Source: Nymphaea colorata (taxonomy: Eukaryota > Streptophyta > Magnoliopsida > Nymphaeales > Nymphaeaceae). From it: DNA of 64,000 nucleotides. The stretch lies in NCBI RefSeq assembly GCF_008831285.2, contig NC_045140.1, forward strand, positions 9,112,505 through 9,176,504, given 5' to 3'. Each line of letters begins with the position of its first letter. The first letter of the stretch is position 1. The notes beneath the pieces are model-generated. The model made no database searches. It saw nothing but the letters and a program-made list of their open reading frames with translations, and had not been told where the DNA came from. Shown piece by piece: positions 60,630-64,000 of this stretch. Both the position numbers and the translations under genes were made by a program.

Positions 60630-60845
60630 CCTCTATATCAGCATTTTGCAGAGTTGTTAAGAGGGTTTCATTTGATGATGAAGATGGGTTACAAGCCATA
60701 CACAGGCTTAGGGGCTAACAAAAATGGCATTATCAAATCAGTCAGCAGTAGAGTCAGACACAAAGGAACTATAGGCCTCCATTACAAGGGGAAGCCTAAC
60801 AAAGGAAAACCCAAGCAACAGTCCAAGAAGAAGCAATGCACTTAA
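60630..60845 (+). pseudogene. G-patch motif region between protease and reverse transcriptase
   Basis: The frame from 60,654 contains MMKMGYKPYTGLGANKNGI (residues 8-26), a G-patch-like Gly motif followed by a Lys-rich tail. A G-patch-type segment between protease and RT is known in Ogre/Tat-type plant elements, where it may bind RNA or a helicase. It ends at a stop after the basic tail. Confidence 0.65.
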
Positions 60846-61309
60846 ATAGAAAATCATTATCACTATTTTACTTTTCCTCATCTTTCTCCAAACTTTTGTA
60901 GGGATGGTGGGGGTCCTCATATTTTAAAGTTTATCAATAAAGTTTAAGTTTTCCCATGTTCATGTGTCTCTCTCTTTTCATTTCCCATTATTTGTCTCAC
61001 TATACACATTAAATGCATGCCCAACTTATTTTCTCATTATCGTTTTTTATAGGACCAAGATGACATTCAAACCTATGAGACAACAAAGAATCTACATGTC
61101 TTTAAAGTAAAAAACATGAAGAACTACTTCCACAAGAAGAACCAATCCAGTGTCAGAACAAACAAAACCAAAGTTAGATCCTACGGAATTGGCTCAGTTA
61201 CAGAAAGAGGATCAACCATCAGCCTTGCTCAATGATCTTACCAAGTAAATGAATATTGGGTAGAAGATCCCAAGATAATATAGATTGGCATAAACTTAGA
61301 TCCAAAAGA
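60846..61309 (+). other. decayed linker between G-patch and reverse transcriptase
   Basis: No frame longer than a few dozen codons. In related elements this is a variable hinge. Nothing else seen. Confidence 0.4.
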
Positions 61310-62250
61310 AGAAAAAAAGTTGGTTCAATTTCTCAAGAGATACAAGGAAGCCTTCGCATAGACATGTGAAGATATTCCTGGATTAGATTCAAAGCTAGTT
61401 GAGCATAGGTTAATTCTCAAACCAGTGAACCGCTCAGTCAAGCAGAAATTAAGAAAGCTAGATCTACAAGTTGAAGATAAGGTCAATGAATGAATAAATG
61501 ATCTGTCAAAGCCAAGTTTATCAAAACCATCGATTATCCTGAATAGCTTGCCAACATAGTGGTCATACCAAAGAAAAATAAGAAGATCTAGATCTAAATC
61601 GATTTTTAAGACCTCAACAAGGCCACGTTCCCAAGGATGACTACTCTTTGCTAATATCGATCTACTGGTTGACAGAACAACATGCCATACCATACCATGT
61701 TCTCTTTCATGGATAGAATTTCTGGTTACAGTTAGATCAAATTTGCTTCTAATGATCAACCCAAGACATCATTCACTACTCCTTGGGGTACTTTCTGCTA
61801 CACCATGATATCATTTGGACTGAAAAATGTATGAGCGATGTATCAGAGAGCCATGGCAACCATATTTCATGATCAAATGCGCAAATTCATGAATGCATAT
61901 GTGGGTAATATTCTAGTCAAGTCCAAGAAAAACTATGATCATATCGAGGTTTTGATTCAAGTTTTCAATAGTCCAATACAAATTGAGTTTATAATCAGGC
62001 AAATTCCTTGGATATATGGTGAAACAGAAAGGTATTGAAGTGGATTCCACTAAGGGCAAGGCCATCATTAACATGCTACCTCCAACCACTCTAAAAGAAT
62101 TATGCAGCTTACAAGGCAAGATGCTAGCAGTTTGGCGATTTATTTTGAATTTGGCCCCTAGATGTGAACCATTCAATCAATTGCTCAGAAATGATGTCAA
62201 ATTCGAGTGGGGCCTACGTCATGATTCCTTCAAATGTATCATATAGAAAT
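61310..62250 (+). pseudogene. degenerate reverse transcriptase
   Basis: Frames shift, but the order of motifs is clear. GLDSKLVEHRLILKPVN and VKQKLRKLD mark the N-terminal RT palm (61,375-61,470). Then, in a shifted frame, come the I-D-x-L-V-D-x-T-T-x-H and F-M-D-x-x-S-G-Y-x-Q phrases (61,650-61,730), a W-G-T-F-C-Y block with SFGLKN (61,785-61,828), and the catalytic box at 61,898-61,909. That box reads YVGN where YVDD is the family norm, removing both catalytic Asp residues. A deletion of about nine residues and a frameshift follow near 61,980. The thumb/connection GKFLGYMVKQKGIEVD is at 61,998-62,045. Confidence 0.8.
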
Positions 62251-62560
62251 TGCTGAATCTTTTAGTTCTAAAACCACCAATTTTAGTGTGCCCCTTGTTA
62301 CTATACATTTCTATTAATTGCGAAGGAGTTTTAGCACAACATGAAGAATGTTGTATGATAAAACATGTCATATACTATATCAGCAAATATGAAAAGAAGT
62401 ATTCAATGATGGAGAAAACCTGTCACTCCATTGTTTGAATGTGTCAGAAATTGGAACATTACTTGCTCTCTTGCGAAGCTAGGGTGGTTTCTCAATTAAA
62501 TCCTCGCAAATATATCCTAGAGCAGCCATTTCTCATAGAAAGATTTGCCAAATGGTAGGT
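62251..62560 (+). pseudogene. degenerate first RNase H domain
   Basis: The frame at 62,250-62,438 reads LLYISINCEGVLAQHEECC and HVIYYISKYEKKYSMMEKTC. This is the connection and first RNase H block of Tat-type pol, with a Y-Y-x-S-K phrase and E-K-x-C. The usual catalytic acidic residues cannot all be placed. A stop follows at 62,438. Confidence 0.65.
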
Positions 62561-63060
62561 ACTCATTATACAGTATGACTTGGAGTACATTTCTCAAAAA
62601 TCCATCAAGAGACAAGCATTAGTTGATCAGTCAGCAGAGTTTCTATTGGCTCAAAAACTGAAAGCCAATGATGACTTTCCAGTGAACAAATCTTACACAT
62701 TGAAACTGCTCAGCCATGGACAATGTTCTCTAATGACTCCAAGAACATGGCCGGATCAGCTATGGGATTATACCACTCCTGAAATGGAGATGATCTCTTA
62801 TTCTCTTAGGCTGGAATTCACATGCACCTACCGCTTGGTCAAGTACGAAGGATTGATACATGAACTCAAAATGCTATTCAATTTCAGTGTCAGGAAAGTT
62901 CATGCTTTGTGATTCTCTACTTATTGTAAACCAAGTCAATGAAGAATGGAACGTGAAATATCATAAATTGGTACGTTACCCAGAAGTCACTCAAGCCTTG
63001 GTGTAGCAGTTTGAGGAAATTCAGTTGTTCCTTGTCAAGAGGGAGTTTAATCAATTTGCA
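62561..63060 (+). pseudogene. degenerate second RNase H domain
   Basis: The frame from 62,580 begins EYISQKSIKRQALVDQSAEF, the phrase between the first and second RNase H domains in Ogre/Tat elements. It continues with a broken D-G-x-x-like segment (the expected Asp is lost, near 62,730) and ISYSLRLEFTCTYRLVKYEG, matching the I-P-Y-x-x-R-L-x-F-x-x-T-N-x-x-A-E-Y-E-A block. An extra RNase H is a known hallmark of the Tat lineage. Frames break repeatedly after 62,912. Confidence 0.65.
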
Positions 63061-63190
63061 TGGCCAACCTTGGATCCATTATCACATTCAAGAAAAACAA
63101 AGCATGCAAAGCTTTTGAGGTAGGTAGACTGACTCAATCAACATGCCACCCTCTAGAACAAGTAAACCAAATCAATTCAGACGAAGATCC
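63061..63190 (+). other. spacer between RNase H and integrase
   Basis: Short broken frames. In relatives this carries the inter-domain linker. Confidence 0.4.
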
Positions 63191-64000
63191 TCGGTATCAG
63201 AATATCTAGGACTACTTGAAGATGGATGAATTCACTCCAGGTATGCTCAAGAAAGAGCGTAAGGCCATTCAACGCACGTCAAGTAGAGATTTCATAGTGG
63301 AAAGAATATTATACACACATGGCTTTAGTTCGGAATATTCACAATGTATTTACAAGCAGGAAGCTCATGAAGGAATTTGCGGAGGACATGCTGGATATCA
63401 AACTTTGGTTAAACAGTTAATTCAAACAGGTAACTATTGGCCAATCATGCAAAAGATTGCCACAAGTTCGTCAAGAAAAGTCTAAAATGTTAGATTCACG
63501 TGGATGCAATACATCCTCCCACCACAAATCTACATTTTGTTGTATTGCCATGGCATTTTTTGAAATAGGTGTTTGATGTAGTATGCCTTATTAGTCCTCA
63601 TGCGTCAAATGAACACAAATACTTTTTGGCTACAATGGAATATTTCACCAAGTGCATGGTGGCCCTCACCCTGAGATCTGTGAAAGACAAGCATGTTGTC
63701 TCTTTCATACCCAAGAACATTTTGTGCATATTTGATGTGCCGCATGATATCATGTCTAATAATGGAACACATTTCAAAAATGAAAAGATGTGTGACTTCT
63801 ACTCCAAGTTTACGATCAAGCTTTATTTTTCAGTGCCCTGCTATCTACAAGAAAATGGCCAAGTAGAAGCAACAAACAAAATCCAGATCTGAATAATGAA
63901 AATGATAATTGAAACTAGCCAAATTTGGCATGAAAATTACATGATGCATTGTGGGCTTACAGGACTACAAAACTCCCACCAATGCTACCCCAACAAAACT
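63191..64000 (+). pseudogene. degenerate integrase, cut by the window edge
   Basis: The zinc-finger part is at 63,216-63,510. His residues of the HHCC finger are present (HEGICGGHAGYQTLVKQLI, residues 51-69), but the frame shifts before the cysteines, and one Cys of the CX2C pair appears to have become Ser. The core domain frame, 63,569-63,892, keeps the first Asp (residue 3) and the last Glu (residue 100). At residue 64 the D-x35-E spacing is preserved, but the residue is Asn (SNNGTHF), so catalysis is lost. GNGQ-like phrase QENGQVEATNK and the Y-F-T-K phrase fit Tat-type integrase. The frame continues to the end of the window. Confidence 0.75.

Noticed and set aside
1-64000. CRISPR arrays, ribosome binding sites, operons, tRNA or rRNA genes
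   Set aside because: No array of regularly spaced identical repeats with unique spacers. No Shine-Dalgarno or operon layout. No tRNA or rRNA signature was recognised by eye, although a structure search could still find a tRNA.

Overview
This window looks like nuclear DNA from a flowering plant with a repeat-rich genome. The evidence is long AT, GA and CT microsatellites, a decayed Ty3/gypsy element of the Tat/Ogre type with very long LTRs, a decayed PIF/Harbinger-type Myb-like gene, and almost no long open frames. There are no operons, ribosome binding sites or compact gene layout, so bacterial, organellar or phage DNA can be excluded. I cannot name the species.

Layout. (1) 0.7-3.4 kb is a minus-strand LTR copy (copy A) that carries an unusual CpG-rich block bordered by a perfect 25-bp palindrome. 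(2) 3.4-20 kb is AT-rich intergenic DNA. It holds microsatellites, short tandem duplications, several small decayed dispersed repeats with a GGAGCY-like edge and an AT-rich middle, and a broken Myb/SANT-like gene on the minus strand (10.55-11.05 kb). (3) 20.4-21.3 kb is a CpG-rich patch with a perfect G-box palindrome beside a short minus-strand open frame. (4) 23.4 to about 34.3 kb is T-rich on the plus strand, starts with a good TATA box and pyrimidine-rich leader with a splice donor, and contains at least two exon-like pieces. It may be a gene with long introns or the remains of one. (5) 35.6-37.2 kb holds two old tandem duplications. (6) 37.48-38.25 kb is the best candidate for an intact small gene: TATA-like box, pyrimidine-rich leader, a 345-nt first exon, a 134-nt intron and a short in-frame second exon. 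(7) 40.4-46.6 kb is C-rich, repeat-like DNA of uncertain identity with a minus-strand TATA box and two open frames without recognisable domains. (8) 46.8-51.2 kb holds decayed tandem repeats. (9) 51.2-58.5 kb contains two related long LTRs in divergent (head-to-head) orientation, copy B on minus and copy C on plus, with a 2-kb spacer holding a broken reading frame. (10) 58.7-64.0 kb is the degenerate gag-protease-G-patch-RT-RNase H-integrase region downstream of copy C. It runs off the right edge of the window.

The retroelement parts once formed one system. LTR copy C would have driven a gag-pol transcript, and copies A and B belong to the same family. Every catalytic module that can be read in the pol region is now damaged by stops, frameshifts or loss of active-site residues, so the copy in view cannot be autonomous. 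No convincing new multi-gene system was seen. The most unusual signals are the CpG-rich block and palindrome inside LTR copy A, the divergent LTR pair, and the small two-exon candidate gene.
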